From: Blakeslea trispora
Lineage: Eukaryota > Mucoromycota > Mucoromycetes > Mucorales > Choanephoraceae
Reading direction: 5' to 3'
DNA length: 64,000 nucleotides
Assembly (NCBI GenBank): GCA_025331445.1
Contig: JAIWNE010000007.1
Coordinates: forward strand, 496,001 to 560,000
Of the stretch, positions 12,309 to 25,017 are shown piece by piece (positions within the stretch are counted from its first letter, which is position 1; each line of letters begins with the position of its first letter). The notes beneath the pieces are model-generated. The model made no database searches. It saw nothing but the letters and a program-made list of their open reading frames with translations, and had not been told where the DNA came from. Made by a program: the position numbers and the translations under genes.

Positions 12309-14634
12309 GTTGAAGAAGAAGGGGAGTATTAGCCTGGGTCAGAGTCTTGTGGATAATCAGCGAAAGTAAATACAGAGCCGCCGCAAAGTTCGTTTGGAAT
12401 CTGAGGTCGATGAATAATATAAAAGGTATGATACATAAAGGATGGAATTGAAGAAAGGGAAAAAAATGGCCTTTTCTTCTTTCTAAAAAACAAACAAGAA
12501 GCCGATTATCCTTTTCTCTGTTCTTTGTTGTTGAATATGGTGAACAAAAGAAAGCAGTGAAATAAAGAAAAAAATAGAAAATAAAATAACTGCATTTCCC
12601 CTGTTGCACAATGTGACGGTATTTCTAAGAGAATGGCTTAGACAAATGTCATAGCGATAATAAAGAGCCATGCAGAAAGAAAAAAGCAGTACTATAAATC
12701 AGAATGAACTCATAACGTACGTATGTCGTTTTCTCTTCCTTTACTTTTCTTTCTCCCATGTTATTATGCTTGATTGTTTTAAACAATAGCAACCATGACT
12801 CAATTCTCCTATTCTCTCTTTTTTTAAGCTTACATAAATAACAAGCAAATTTATGCACACTGTGTTTTAATGTTGAAGACCGAGTTTGGCTATACAAATA
12901 ATGCAGCTTCCTTAGAGTTAGAGCGCAATTCATGTCCCTCCTCTCCTTTTTTGTATCTCAGAAATTATTGGTACACCTCAAGGGTGTTCAAATTTAAACT
13001 CAAAAAGATATGCTGATTGTTCCAGATGAGAATGGCTATCAATCACATATAAATTTCGGGGTGAAGCTTTTTAAATATAACTCTATCGCCTTGCACTGAT
13101 GCAGTGCTCAAGCAGATCACCATCTCCATAACGCGAGCTGTAGGAAACAATCCAACAGACTCACGCTTACCAAAAGCGCACCTCATGCTTGCTTCTATTC
13201 TAGCTGTTTCATCGTTTGGCAATACAGTGAGTACTCGGCTAGGTATTTCCACAGGGCTTACAAAGGCTGCAACAAGTTGTTTTATTCTAAACTTGCCTCT
13301 TAATCAACGCGCTCAAGTCGCAATCACGAACAGAAAAGTTGTTAGTACAAATGGAACTGTTCTATTGAGCATGTGTACTTCTATTGTCGCGAATAACAAA
13401 TTCATTCAGAGGAGAGAGATTCGTTTGCAAATATCTTGAAACATTTTCAGTGAGCGCAAAGATAGAGCGAGAATCATTTGAACTTTGAAAGCAACTATGT
13501 CTTCATTGAAGAGTCAACTTTTTCACATATATTTGAAAAGAACAATGGCACGGTCTAACAAAGGCACTCCTACTGAAATTGTTCATCCAACAACAGGGGC
13601 TAAAATAACTAAAATACCAGGTGCTGTTTCACTCTTTGGAATAGCTCAACATTCAAGTAAGAAGACTGATGACACCTTCCAAAAGAGAAAGGCAACTGAA
13701 CAATTTGGCCCAAAAATTGTCAAAAAAAGTTGAAGTTAAAAATGAAATAGGTTAGGAAAAGTGTGTTTTCTAGAAAAAACAGTTGGTGATACAAAAGTTA
13801 ATTCTTGACACCATCACAATAAGTGGAGTGTTTCAAGCAAGATTACCTTTTTGCTCCCTGGTACACTTTGAATATTTCTTTGCTTAGATTGTGGAATAGC
13901 AAGGTGGATTTCTATCAAAAAAAAAAACCTCTTGTAGCCATTTAAAGAGCCTGTTTTGTTAGTTTTTGTACCATAGATAATATGATCCAGGCTTGAAGCT
14001 CCTATAGTCTCTTTCTTTCTTTTTCTTACGTAAGGCCCAAAAAACAGTACAAAAGCAAAATAGGTCATCAGTATAAAGTTATTTATGTTTCAGGAGACTG
14101 ATTATAACAAAAATTTTCCCATATTTCCAGAAGCGTATTGACGCTCAGCATTCTGTATTCATCAATTGTGTAGGTTACTCCAAACATAGCTATCGAATAT
14201 TGAAACCAAGTAAATCTTATGCAGTGCAAGAAAAAAGCTTATAAGTCATATAGTCCAGCGAGTAACCTTAAGGTTAAACATGCAAGAAGATAAAAATGAA
14301 TGTATATGAATGACAAAGAAGAAATTAGTATCAAAAGAAAGAATTGAATGCAGCTTGAGTGATAGAATGGTATACAAAAAGACTACTTCCAATAGCATTT
14401 TTAAACCACCTTTTAGCATACCGCGTTATCATATTTCAATCTAACTTAGCGCTAAACACTATTGTACTGGATTTATTGATGGGCTTTTCTTTTATCCAAA
14501 ATTTAGGCGGAAGTAGAGTATAGAAATTCAAGCCTTAAAAGTAAATCATGCAAAATCCAAGCAATATCCAAGCCACTGTAGAGTGAGCTTTTTTTTTTTT
14601 CCTTAATTTTTTCACTCTTTGTAAATTTATCAAT
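12309..14634. other. Intergenic; possible remnant frames
   Basis: No recognised gene. Two plus-strand frames at 13,104-13,439 (111 codons) and 13,485-13,733 (82 codons, ending ..FGPKIVKKS) have less biased composition than random AT-rich DNA, so a small or decayed gene is possible, but I could not join them by splicing or assign a family. Confidence 0.35.
13485..13733 (+). CDS. Hypothetical small protein, doubtful
   Basis: An 82-codon frame with balanced composition; the better start may be the internal Met of MARSNKGTP (13,545), leaving 62 aa. The product is basic and hydrophilic with a central GAVSLFGIAQ segment and a Lys-rich end. I see no domain and no neighbouring exon with fitting phase. 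Given as a candidate only. Confidence 0.25.
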   Translation: MKATMSSLKSQLFHIYLKRTMARSNKGTPTEIVHPTTGAKITKIPGAVSLFGIAQHSSKKTDDTFQKRKATEQFGPKIVKKS

Positions 14635-16029
14635 ATGTCGAGAAGCGACGATACAACTAATGAAGTGTCAGATCTTGAATTCGACAAATATGCATGTCAA
14701 CTTGGCTACGCAGAAGATCCTGAAATCCCTTTAACAGCAGATACCTTTCCTAGCAAATCAGGTGGTAAGCCTGTAAGTAGCTGAAACACCCTTTCTTTCT
14801 ATCTTTACTCACTTTATCTCCCTGTTGCTTTTAGGCTTGGTTGAATCCCGAACATATCTTGACTGCAGAGCAAGTGACTTGTGGCAATTGCGAGCAACCC
14901 ATGAACTTGTTATTACAAGTAAATCTTCCCATATTATTGTTGTGATTCAATTGTCTAATAATTTTTCTATCTAGCTCTATACACCTGAGGATCAACCTGC
15001 CGATGCTTTCCATAGAGCTGTTTATGTGTTTTGTTGTAAAAAGGGAAGCTGTGTAAAGCAAGATTGGACACAGAGGTAAGCTCATGAGAGAGTTTATCAA
15101 TAGAGAATAAGGAATAGGTCATGTTTAACCGATTTTTTTGTAGCTTCAAAGTATTTCGATCTCAATTGCCACGCGAAAATCCTTATTATGCTCCATCCTC
15201 TGAAGATTCTGACGATGAAGACGCTGAGCAAGATTTTACACCCAAATCATTTAAAGCACCTAGTCAATGTGTCATTTGCGGACTAGGAGGATCAAAGCTT
15301 TGTGGTAAATGTGGCCAAGCTGCTTATTGTTCTCGCGAACATCAAATGTCAGATTGGAATATGTGTCGACACAAGGAATTCTGTAACAAAGATTTAACTG
15401 AAGAAGATCAAGCTACAGTGGATTCATTACGTGCTGCTCGTATGTTTGATGAAAAAGAGATAATTAGTGAGCCTGAAGGAAACGATCCTGATCAAGAGGA
15501 AGAAGCTCACCAGACTGCCTTTTTCAAAGAAAACAATCCCGAGGAATCCAACTCAGACTCAAAGGCACTTGTACTTGCTTCTGGCGATGAAGTTGAAGAA
15601 GATACAGAGGTAGCTGTTGATGATGCCTTCTTGCAGTTCCAACTCAAGATCCAATTGAACCCAGATCAAGTCATTCGATATGACCGTGTGGAATATGATA
15701 TGCCTAAGCGCGACCCCTTGTGGGTACAAGCCAATTACAAGCCAGCCTCTATACCCAACTGTGATCGCTGTCATGCACCTCGTACTTTTGAATTTCAAAT
15801 TCTATCAACCTTACTCAACTATCTTGGCGTCAATCATATTGCTGTGGATTCATTGGATTGGGGATCGCTTTATGTGTACACTTGTAAAGAAAACTGTGAG
15901 TTGGGTAATGGTGTTTATGCAGAAGAAATCATCTGGAAGCAAGACTTTTCTCAAGATGGTATGCAATTAGGGCCTAAAGAAGCAGAATTCTTACGCCGTA
16001 AACAAGCTGCTGCTGCTGCTGCCAATTGA
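14635..16029 (+). CDS. PDCD2: PDCD2-family protein with MYND zinc finger
   Basis: Exons 14635-14772, 14835-14918, 14975-15075 and 15144-16029 join to 402 aa. PDCD2 proteins act as chaperones for ribosomal protein uS5 (Rps2) during 40S assembly in yeast and animals. Seen: N-terminal PDCD2 half with Cys pairs CGNC and CCKKGSC, a MYND finger at about residues 150-190 (CVIC..CGKCGQAAYCSREHQ..W..HKEFC), an acidic linker, and the PDCD2 C-terminal domain with YDRVEYD, CDRCHAPRTFEFQILSTLL and DSLDWGSLYVYTC. The end is an Ala run. The length fits the family (about 340-430 aa). It converges on the E1 beta gene with 130 bp between stops. Confidence 0.93.
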
Positions 16030-16159
16030 ATTGATTCCTTTTATGTCAATAGAATAAATAGATAAAATAGATGATACATATCTGTATATATTTGTGTATA
16101 TGTGTAAAATGTATATTTTTTTCTCCATATATAAAAAAAAGAGAATAATGAAACAGACT

Positions 16160-17661
16160 CTAATATTCTACAGCATTCTTGATGGCATCAAAGCATCGCA
16201 CCATAGATGGCATATAGAACTTTTCAAATACAAGTGGGAAAGGTGTGTCCCAACCGCAGACACGTTGAATAGGAGCCTCCAAGTTTAAAAAGCAATGCTC
16301 CATCACAGTAGAAGCTACTTCAGCACCTACGCCTGCAGTTTTAGGGGCTTCATGAGCAATGACAAGCCGACCTGTCTTCTTGACTGATTCGACGACTGTC
16401 TCAACATCCCAAGGTAATATAGTACGTAAATCAATCAGTTCACAACTGATGCCCGGTAATCGTTTCTCAGCCAGTTGAATGGCATTCTCCAATGTGTAGA
16501 TTTGATTGCCATAACCTACAACTGTCACGTCTGTTCCCTTTTTAAGGATCTCTGCTTTACCGATGGGAAGTTCATAATCTGTCGTAGGTACCTCTTCAAC
16601 AGCAGCTCTGTACAATATCTTGGGTTCGAAAAAGATCACTGGGTTTCTGTCTCGAATGGAAGCTAACAATAAACCTTTAGCTTGAATCGGGCTTCTGGGC
16701 GTAACAATCTATTGTGTAACAAACCGCCAACTATCGTGAGAAACTAAATGTGAGAATTTTTTCTTTTTTTTTTACCTTCAATCCAGGGCAATGAGCAAAA
16801 AAGGCTTCGGGACTTTGAGAATGATAGTGACCACCGTGTCCAACAGCAGAAGAGGGGGCTCGAATGGTCAAACCACCCACATTAAATTGATTACCAGATC
16901 GATATCTATATTTAGCAGCTTCATTGACCAACTTGATAAAACCTTACATAGTCAGAGCAAGGAAATATTTGAAATTGAAAAAAAAAATAAGACTTTTACC
17001 TGATCAAAAGCAGGAAAGATGTAATCAGCAAATTGAATCTCTGCAATAGCTGTATGACCAACAGCAGCCATACCAACAGCGAAACCAGCAATACCTTGTT
17101 CAGTCAAAGGTGTATTGAACACTCGATCACGACCAAACTGTTCGGCTAATCCAGAGGTAGCTCGAAAGACACCACCAAATGAAACATCTTCACCAAACAC
17201 AACTTTTTTTTTTTCAAGAAAAGAAAAAGCGTTAATCTTCAATTCTAACAATTGAATTGCTGTAGACTTACCTGCTTTATCATCCGTAGTTAATGCGATG
17301 GATAGAGCATCATTGACAGCTTGAAAAAGATTCATCTTTCTTGTTTCACCTAAGAGAGAGAAACATGTTCATTGATAAACAATTAAGCAGTGTAGGCGAA
17401 TCATGCTTACTGTTAGATGCACTCATATGAGCAAGTTCAGGGGAACGAAATGCTTCCTCTGGATCTCTCTTTAAAAGCTTCGAGTAAGCAACACCTTGTT
17501 GAATACCATCCGTGGTCTGTTGAGCAGTTGCTGCATAACCCCGTCGCTAATGTGGAAGATTTCTTTCATTTTTAGTCTACTGCTTTCATTCTACATTCAA
17601 ACATTTGCTTTACACTAAGATATGGAGAACAAGTAGATAAGACTTTTCTTAGTGACAACAT
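16160..17661 (-). CDS. BCKDHB: Branched-chain 2-oxoacid dehydrogenase E1 beta, mitochondrial
   Basis: Exons 17614-17661, 17411-17546, 17272-17349, 17000-17202, 16776-16931 and 16160-16708 join to 389 aa (human subunit 392). With E1 alpha it forms the thiamine-diphosphate enzyme that decarboxylates the 2-oxoacids of Leu, Ile and Val in the mitochondrial matrix. Seen: a presequence ([20 protein letters not shown]) that is basic, hydroxylated and free of acidic residues; [11 protein letters not shown]; the transketolase pyrimidine domain with [13 protein letters not shown] and [52 protein letters not shown]; and the C-terminal domain with [16 protein letters not shown], typical of the branched-chain rather than the pyruvate enzyme. 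The start was chosen by the 16-codon first exon that splices in phase to the targeting sequence. Confidence 0.95.
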
Positions 17662-17919
17662 ATTACTTTTAGCCAAAAATAATAATAATAATAAGAGAAA
17701 GGAGGAAAGAAGAAAAAAAAAGAAAGAAAGAAAGAAAGAAAAGACAAATAAACACAAAGACAAATATATACACGCACACACATAACAACAGCTATGTAGC
17801 TTACATTTCAAGAGCGTGGGAAGTAACAGAGCAGAGCAGAGAGAGCAAGACAGAGCGAGAAGAGCATCAAAAAGATTCAACAAACAAACGCTTCTGAACT
17901 CCGCGTGTAACCAAAAAAA

Positions 17920-19815
17920 TCAAACTTTTAATTCATTAAATTCAAGTTTATCGACAGTTTTGACTAACAAAAGAACAGCACCAAACTGTATGTCTTTTTC
18001 CCACATATCCCTCTCAGTATATTGTTTCCTTTTGGCTGCATTTTTGACAGACTTCCATCTCTTATCGTTCATCTGAAAATTAGCTATGCGTGCTGCTTCT
18101 TCTGTACTTAATCTTTTGAGTTGTTTCCTTATCGAAGTCTTGCTTAAATGCACATGGTAAAACCGCCACATCTCTGGCGTCGATCCATTCTCCTTTTTTG
18201 TCCTGTTCCTTCTCTCAATCTGATGTGTATACCTCGTTGACTCATAAAACGACAAAATGGCCATGTCCACTTGAGATCGTTGCTCAGATCCACCAGGATT
18301 AAGGTAAACGGAGTTTAGCTGAACAGATTCAAATTGATGCTCAGGCATGCGAATGACAAAAAATGATGATCTACAAGGCCTTTCTTGAACGCAATGGGCA
18401 ATCGATAGTCGGTTTAGGCTGAGACAGCTTTGCGCCAGATAATCCATTAGGTGATCACCCAACACAGACTGCCTTAAGGTTAATTCTTTAAGCTGGTATC
18501 TTTTTTCAGTTGCCTTTTCAATCGTTCGATGTGTGGTTATCATGGCATTAGCAAGCGAAAGTGATTGAAGTTGTGGACAATGGTCTAATAAAGAGTCTAT
18601 TCGTAATCCATGTTTCAATGGGATATCACAGTCCAGTTCTAATTCAGTCAGGTTGGGACAACAACTCAGGTTCTTAAACAAGCCTGTATCTGTTTTTTTA
18701 CCAGTCCAAGACCACTTTAGGCTACCCTTTGATAACAAGCCTGTCTGCGCTGTGACCGTCCGGAAAGAAGCGGCGGGATCAATGGTGGACCACCAAGCAG
18801 ACTGCGTCATCTCTATCAATACCTTGTCCAGGTGGATATCCTCAATCTCTTGGAAAAAAGTGTCATAGGGAAAGGGAAAAACCGAGGTATTCACTCTTCT
18901 GAACTTGATCTTTTTCAAAAAGATACACATTTGAGCGAGGCCCATGCAGGCATCCATCGATTGTTCGTATAGTTCAATCGTGATGTTCTCGTTATAAAAC
19001 CAATCAAATGTCATGTCCAAGTCGAGTGATTGTATATGATAAAATGCAAGACTGAAAAAAGTGATAACTCGCCATGTCTTTATATGTACATCGTCTAATC
19101 GAAGCGAAACAGCCGAAGAGAAGAGCGGAACAGTATTGGTTGAGTACAGATCGCTTTCCTCGAGTGGTAAAGTCACACAGCCTAAAGTGAGATGTTTCAG
19201 TCGAGGCAGTTGTGCACCTATGGCCATGATGGTCTTCACATTCAGTTGTGTGTAATTGTTGCCTCGAATGATGAGTTCTTCCAGTCTAAACAGGCGCGAC
19301 CATATTGATAAAACCAGATTGCTGTTTGAGAGGTATTCTAGAATGGGACCATCAATGGACAGATAAGTCAATCGATCTGTCCAGAGACGGTTCGACGTAT
19401 CAAATAATGACTGAAATATAGTGAGCTTGTTCAAGGTAGGTAAGTGGCGCATGTGCTGAAAGTCAGTCAGCTGCTTAGAGGGTCGCATATAACGCCATAG
19501 CCGAGGATCGAATTCAAGTAGTTGTAGATGTCGAAGCAAAGCTGGTAAACTCTCAAACTCATCGCGTGTAAGCCCTACTTGGTGATCTAGTTCGAGTACT
19601 TTCACATGGCTGCCTATTGGGTTATCAATTCGGCTAGAGGCTTGTATGGTCTGATAAAATAGTTTGAACTGGTGTCGAGTGCGAATGTAGACTCTGGTAT
19701 ATAGAGATTCTAAGAAAGGTTCATACCAGTCATAGCAGACACGTATGCATTCTCCTTTATCTGCTACTGTCAAGTATTTGCCTACTTCCTTAATAATCCC
19801 AATAGGTATATGCAT
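17920..19815 (-). CDS. F-box/LRR-like protein, 631 aa
   Basis: A single uninterrupted exon. The N-terminus (IPIGIIKEVGKYLTVADKGECIRVCYDWYEPFLESLY, about residues 3-40) resembles an F-box, the segment that binds Skp1 in SCF ubiquitin ligases. The rest holds irregular leucine-rich units such as LPRLKHLTLG, LEELIIRGN, LTELELDCD and LQSLSLANA, expected to form a substrate-binding solenoid. Proteins of this layout are numerous in Mucorales and their targets are unknown. The C-terminal 100 residues are basic and not LRR-like. It lies 258 bp upstream of the E1 beta gene on the same strand. Role as a substrate adaptor is inferred from the architecture only. Confidence 0.8.
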   Translation of the reverse strand: MHIPIGIIKEVGKYLTVADKGECIRVCYDWYEPFLESLYTRVYIRTRHQFKLFYQTIQASSRIDNPIGSHVKVLELDHQVGLTRDEFESLPALLRHLQLLEFDPRLWRYMRPSKQLTDFQHMRHLPTLNKLTIFQSLFDTSNRLWTDRLTYLSIDGPILEYLSNSNLVLSIWSRLFRLEELIIRGNNYTQLNVKTIMAIGAQLPRLKHLTLGCVTLPLEESDLYSTNTVPLFSSAVSLRLDDVHIKTWRVITFFSLAFYHIQSLDLDMTFDWFYNENITIELYEQSMDACMGLAQMCIFLKKIKFRRVNTSVFPFPYDTFFQEIEDIHLDKVLIEMTQSAWWSTIDPAASFRTVTAQTGLLSKGSLKWSWTGKKTDTGLFKNLSCCPNLTELELDCDIPLKHGLRIDSLLDHCPQLQSLSLANAMITTHRTIEKATEKRYQLKELTLRQSVLGDHLMDYLAQSCLSLNRLSIAHCVQERPCRSSFFVIRMPEHQFESVQLNSVYLNPGGSEQRSQVDMAILSFYESTRYTHQIERRNRTKKENGSTPEMWRFYHVHLSKTSIRKQLKRLSTEEAARIANFQMNDKRWKSVKNAAKRKQYTERDMWEKDIQFGAVLLLVKTVDKLEFNELKV

Positions 19816-21779
19816 TATTAAAGGAAGAGTAAATTACAAATAGAGGAAGTCAATATTAAGTGAGAATATGGATGTAAATGTAAATGTAAAAAAAAACAAG
19901 CGGGAAAGAGTAAAAATCGCACTCGAATAAAAAAATGATGACTTATTTAAAGTCAGTGAGAAAAATAAAATGTAGGTGGGGGCCATCAATGTTATGTGCA
20001 ATCTAGCTAGCTGAATTGATAGTGACAATGAATATAAAGAAAGAAATGTGATAATTGAAATGTAAATATGACTTAATCATAGATCGTAGGGAAGGTAACT
20101 GTATGAGATGATGGCTCAAAGATCAAACAACAAAGAAATAAAGCACGCTTGGTCACCAAAAAAAAAAAGATTATGATTAGTCGAAAAGCTGCTTCTGGAT
20201 GATATCCTAAAACCAGCAAGAAGAAATTAGGCTTCAAGGCGAGCTGGAGAAACCAGATGATAATATCATTGCCATGAAGTCATGAATGCTCTGATATATA
20301 GAATTCGCGGATCCAAAAACAAAGATAACTGCTTTGATAGTTGTGTAGCGTTTGTGTCAGCAATCAGATATACATTGTTTGGGCCCAAATGTTGTTAAGC
20401 GTTCTGGATGATTGAGAACTAGAGCTGCCAGAAGCTCCTGTTGTAGGTTTCCCGAGATAAACCATAGGATGCAGTGTCGCATACATCCTGTATACAGTTG
20501 AACTAGATAGTTTTTGCCTCTTGATGTTAAGGGAAGTATCTGATATATCAAATGATGCCAAAAAAGTGATTTGTTTGATCAGCATAGTGGTATCTCTAAA
20601 AAGCTTCTATGTTGAGTCGAGATGCAAAAATAAGTTGGTTCAATTTTTTCAAATCGAACACTTAACACAGAACCTTCATTCCTCCTTTTCAGTGATAAGC
20701 ATGCAGTTTTAGAACACTGAAGATAAGCGATATTGAATTCGTTTGATGACTCCTTCATCTAGTAGTGCTTTGGTTTTAGGATGAAGTAGTCTTTGGTCGT
20801 TGCTGTACATATTAATAGGGATTGGTTAGAATAGAAGAGGTAGAGGTGAAACGAAGAAAAAGTTGTAGCCTATTTTACTTCCAAAGAGAACAATCTCTCT
20901 AAAGATGCTTTAAATAGCTTTTTAGATTTGCTTATCATTGGTTCATAGATTGATTCACAGTCAAAGATGAGTCCCATCAATGACTATTATCAAAGAAAGA
21001 AGGAAAAGAAAAAATACATGTCGTTGAGAACTGCTGGCTATTAATCATCATTACAGTGTTGTATTTCATGTCTCTTTTCTGTCGATTATCTTGTTTGTAT
21101 GGGTAAAAATGGTAGCAAGATGACCATTTGCTTCCTTTAGTCATGCTCTGCACTAAAATAGGCTCAATGAAGTCATTAAAATAGCATAAATCAACGCTTT
21201 TTATTTCTGCAATCCTTTTGGTCAGTTCAGCAGCATTAAATCAACTACGCATTTGGAAGCAAAATACGAGCATTGGATATTTCCTTCAAAATAAAAGACA
21301 CTACAAAATGAAGGAAGGATAGAGAGAAAGTGTTTTCTTTTTAAAACTTAAAGAATATACTTGCAAAGTTTTGATATGGATAAAAACAAACATGATAATA
21401 GAAAAGCGAGTAGAACAAGTGACTTGAGACTAGTCATAAAGTATCGTTTTGGCCAAGTCAAGGTGTATTGAAATAAGAGAGGGAGACAAAGAGCAACTCT
21501 ATCTATTCTGACTTTGGATTGGCAAATGAAAAGTTGATTTTATTGCTCATCATTACCATATCAAGTGGCTACAATATATAAAAAAAAATCAGGGAAGTTT
21601 GCATTGATTCATTGGTCTGTTTAGCAATATAAAGTGTATCAAGATAAATTACGATCTATCTCAACTGCTCAAATATAGTGAATTTCAACTTTCAAGTTCA
21701 GAATGAAAAGAAAAATCGTAAATCTAAGGCATCTAAAAAATAGGCTTCTATATCCACATGTCTAATGACATAGTCGTAT
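19816..21779. other. Intergenic; possible small exons on minus strand
   Basis: No recognised gene. On the minus strand, 20,364-20,585 reads a 73-codon frame with a Ser-rich end (GASGSSSSQSSRTLNN), and about 20,709-20,811 reads a 33-codon frame starting MYSNDQRLLHPKTKALLDEG. Both look more protein-like than their surroundings but the splice phases that I could find do not join them, so no gene is called. Confidence 0.35.
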
Positions 21780-22169
21780 TCAATAAGAGCATGCTTCGAA
21801 ATAAGCAAGGCTTGTCATTTCAGGGCAATTGATACTTCTTTCGGTTGGGGACTCCTGGCAGGCTATACAGATAAAAATATCTATTTCGCCCATGTCATTC
21901 ATATCACTTTGGAGAGCCATCACAGCTTGTTCAGTCAAATTAGAATCGTTTATATTTTGTTCAGGAACACCAAGCTCATCAAAGACCTTGTGGTACCTGG
22001 AAACAAGCTCGACTTTTTTTTTTTTCTTGCTGATTAAGTAACAGTTCATGTCTTCTAGACTTTTAGCAAAGAAGATTTCTGTCTGCAAAATATGTTTTGA
22101 GATGATAAAAAGCTAGATAGTTTTCAAAACTACATTTGTTGAAGCAGGTACGTTCTGAATGGTAGCCAT
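21780..22169 (-). CDS. Hypothetical protein, two exons, 112 aa
   Basis: Family not recognised. Exon 22134-22169 (12 codons, starting MATIQNVPASTN) is followed by a 51-bp GT-AG intron ending TTTTGCAG and a 101-codon exon, both in phase 0. The product is hydrophilic and acidic in its middle (LGVPEQNINDSNLTEQAVMA), with a Lys run after residue 30 and five cysteines near the C-terminus and centre. The matched splice phase and even composition support a gene; the lack of a homologue that I can name keeps confidence low. It stands alone in a 3-kb gap between the F-box and Sel1-repeat genes. Confidence 0.4.
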
Positions 22170-22858
22170 GTTTGATTTTATCGTCTGTTTGGTTTGAATT
22201 TGACATATAGGAGATTATGCATGAACAAAAAAAAAAAGAGCGTGCGCATAAAAAAAAACCGGGTTGATGACTATACTATTATAGTGACACAAAATCGGAA
22301 CCAAAAGCCAGTTGACCGATGGTCAATTGAACAAAAAGCCGAACTGTAGCCGAAATGTTACAATCTCATTTCAAACACAAAGCACTACTAATCTTTTGAT
22401 TTTTGTTATGCTGTAGTGCAATAGGTAATTGCACTTGCCTAAATGATGAGTAAGAAGCATCAGAAGAAGAAACCCTTCTGCTTTACTGAACGTATATTTG
22501 CTCACTTATTCTATGAGTGATCGTATGTCAAGTCAAGTATGGAAATCAAGGACAGCTAGAGAGGCCGAGAATCTTAGTGTGTGCATTGATTATGAGTCTT
22601 ACAAACAATGAAACTAAATATTACCTACTTAAATACGAACCGAGATGGTTGCTCTTAACTAATTTTATTTTTGTTTTTTTAAAAAAAGGTCTTGAAAACA
22701 ATGTACAAATGTATTAATCATTGCATATAATATGTAACATAATGCATAAGGGTCAAAAATAATATATAAATATATGTGTATATGGGTATATAAACAAAGT
22801 AAAGAAAAGGAAGAAGGAAAAACAAAAATAAAGGCATAAACAAATTTCATCATAGTAG
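22170..22858. other. Intergenic with CCG-motif palindromes
   Basis: No gene seen. Around 22,315-22,360 there is ttgaccgatggtcaa (6-bp arms) followed by gccgaactgtagccgaaat. The second string resembles the reverse complement of about 8,365-8,395 near the tRNA. Poly-A and poly-T runs lie on both sides. Confidence 0.4.
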
Positions 22859-25017
22859 TTAGGCAGCGGGAGCAGCATGTCCACAAATAAACCCAGAATA
22901 AATTAGATCATCTTCAGTCTTGGAAGATCCTGGAGTCAGCATACTTTGCGAATTCAAGCAGACACGAGCCAACAATCGCCTTAGTCTCTCATAAGAATTT
23001 CGACAGCCAGCTATTGAGTTGAAATGAGTATAAAGTAATATCATTTAAAGTTAGTTCACTTACCCATAGCTGCACGCTCAAACCAGATTGCTGCTTGTTG
23101 AAGATCTATAGAGACACCAAGGCCAGTTTCGTAACAGTTACCCAAGTGATATTGTGCGGAAATGTGATGTTGCTTGGCAGCTCTCAAGAACAGTTGAAAG
23201 GCTAATTCAAAGTCTTGTTCCACACCAACACCCGATTGCAAGTGTAAACCGAGCTTATCTAATGCTCGAGCATGATTCTGTGCTGCTGCCTTGCGATACC
23301 AATAAACAGCCTTGGTACTGTTCTTAACAACACCAGTTCCATTTGCATACAAGAAGGCCAAGTTGCATTGAGCCCAAGGATTACCTTGCTTAGCTGACTT
23401 GATATACCAATAGATAGCCGTCTTCATGTCCTTGGCCACACCTAATCCTTCTTCATAACAGAAACCAAGCGAGTTTTGTGCCAGTGGATTACCTTGCAGG
23501 GCAGACCGGCGAAACCATTTGACAGCCTCTACCTCGTCTTTTGCAACGCCCATACCATTACGAAAGCAAAAGCCAAGTGAGAGTTGAGCAGGTGCATGGT
23601 TATGTTCGGCGCTCTTTAGATACCAATAGACAGATTCTGTCTGATTTTTCTCAACGCCTAAACCATTTTGGTAACAATAACCTAGTGAGTGGAAGGCAAA
23701 AATGTTGCCTTGTTGTGCTGATTTTGTGTACCAAGCAACAGCCAGTTTCAAGTTTTTAGTAACACCAATGCCATTCTGATAACAGAATCCAAGATTGTGT
23801 TGTGCACGCGCATGACCTTGACGTGCTGCTTGACCATACCAATAAGCACCTAAAGCCACATTCTTCTCCACACCAATGCCATTTTGAAAGCAATAGCCTA
23901 AATTGCATTCAGCCCATGGATAACCTTGTTCAGCAGAACGTCGGTACCAGCTAGCTGCTGTTATCTTATCTCTTGACACACCAATACCATCTTCGTAACA
24001 GTAGCCCAATGAATTCTGAGCAAATGCATTGCCTTGTTCTGCAGCTAGTGTATACCATCGTACAGCTTCTTTGTGATCTTTTTCAATACCAATTCCATCT
24101 TCGTAGCAATAACCGATATTGTAGATAGCTACCGTTTCACCTTGTTCAGCAGCTCGGCGATACCATGTTAATGCTGTTTGTTCTGATTTGGCTACACCAA
24201 AACCTTCACCATAACAAAACCCAAGAATACCTTGGCCGCGACTGTTGCCTTGTTCTGCACTCAGCTTGTACCACTGAAAAGCTACTGTTTCATCTTTTGA
24301 AACAGCGATGCCATCGTGATGGCAAACACCTAAACAATATTGACTGGATGAACAATGGTATTCTTCTGCAGCACGTCGAAGCCATTGGATGGCTTGTGGG
24401 CCGCGTTGATTGATTTTGTTTTCCCAATATTCAGCTTCTACTCGATTGATGCGAACACCTGGACGACCATATTTTCTAAGGAATGACAGTCGAACTACAC
24501 TGACAAGTGTTGATTCTGTAAAGCAATCAAACTGACTGGTGCTTTCCTGTTGAAGTGCTGTTTTAATCGACATCATATAGTAGTGTTCAGCAAGTTGAAA
24601 GTTAACAGAAGTGCCAATACCAAATTCATAACAGAAACCAAGTATCGCCTGTGCTCCTGAATGATGGAAATTGATAGCAGCATCTTTGAGACAAAGAATA
24701 GCAACTGCTTCGTCTTTCGGTTTGCTGCCTCGTCCAAACAAATGGTCTTGTGCGAGTTCAAATAAATCTTCTGGCGTGAATTCTGACAGAATATGACTGC
24801 TGGCTTCTGTATGACATGTGGATACACTGTTTGCTCTAGAACGACGGTAGATGGATATAAATGACTTGTTGTTTGATTTACTGGATATCGATATCGGTAG
24901 AGATAACAATGACAATCGTTTACTAGCAGTTGATTTTCTATGTGTGGATTGTTTTTTGTTCAACTTTTTAAATATGCGTTTAGAAGCGTAAACGAGATGT
25001 GCTAGAGATGCTGTCAT
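22859..25017 (-). CDS. Sel1-like repeat protein, 701 aa
   Basis: Exons 23064-25017 and 22859-23010 join (intron GTAAGT...CAATAG) to 701 aa. The N-terminal 90 residues are basic and Ser-rich. From about residue 105 onward there are 13 full Sel1-like repeats of about 36 residues (consensus A..WY..AAEQGN..AQ..LGYCY..GIGV.KD) plus the beginning of a fourteenth, into which the intron falls. A longer insert separates the first and second repeats. Such solenoids are protein-binding scaffolds; in fungi the best-known members are Chs4/Skt5, activators of chitin synthase, but those have fewer repeats and a longer N-terminal part, and no CaaX box is present here. I therefore give only the architecture. 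Ending: ..ICGHAAPAA. Confidence 0.88.

Noticed and set aside
17572..17883. 103-codon hydrophobic frame as the first exon of E1 beta
   Set aside because: Its long N-terminal part is low-complexity; only the last ATG with a 16-codon presequence splices in phase and resembles a targeting peptide.
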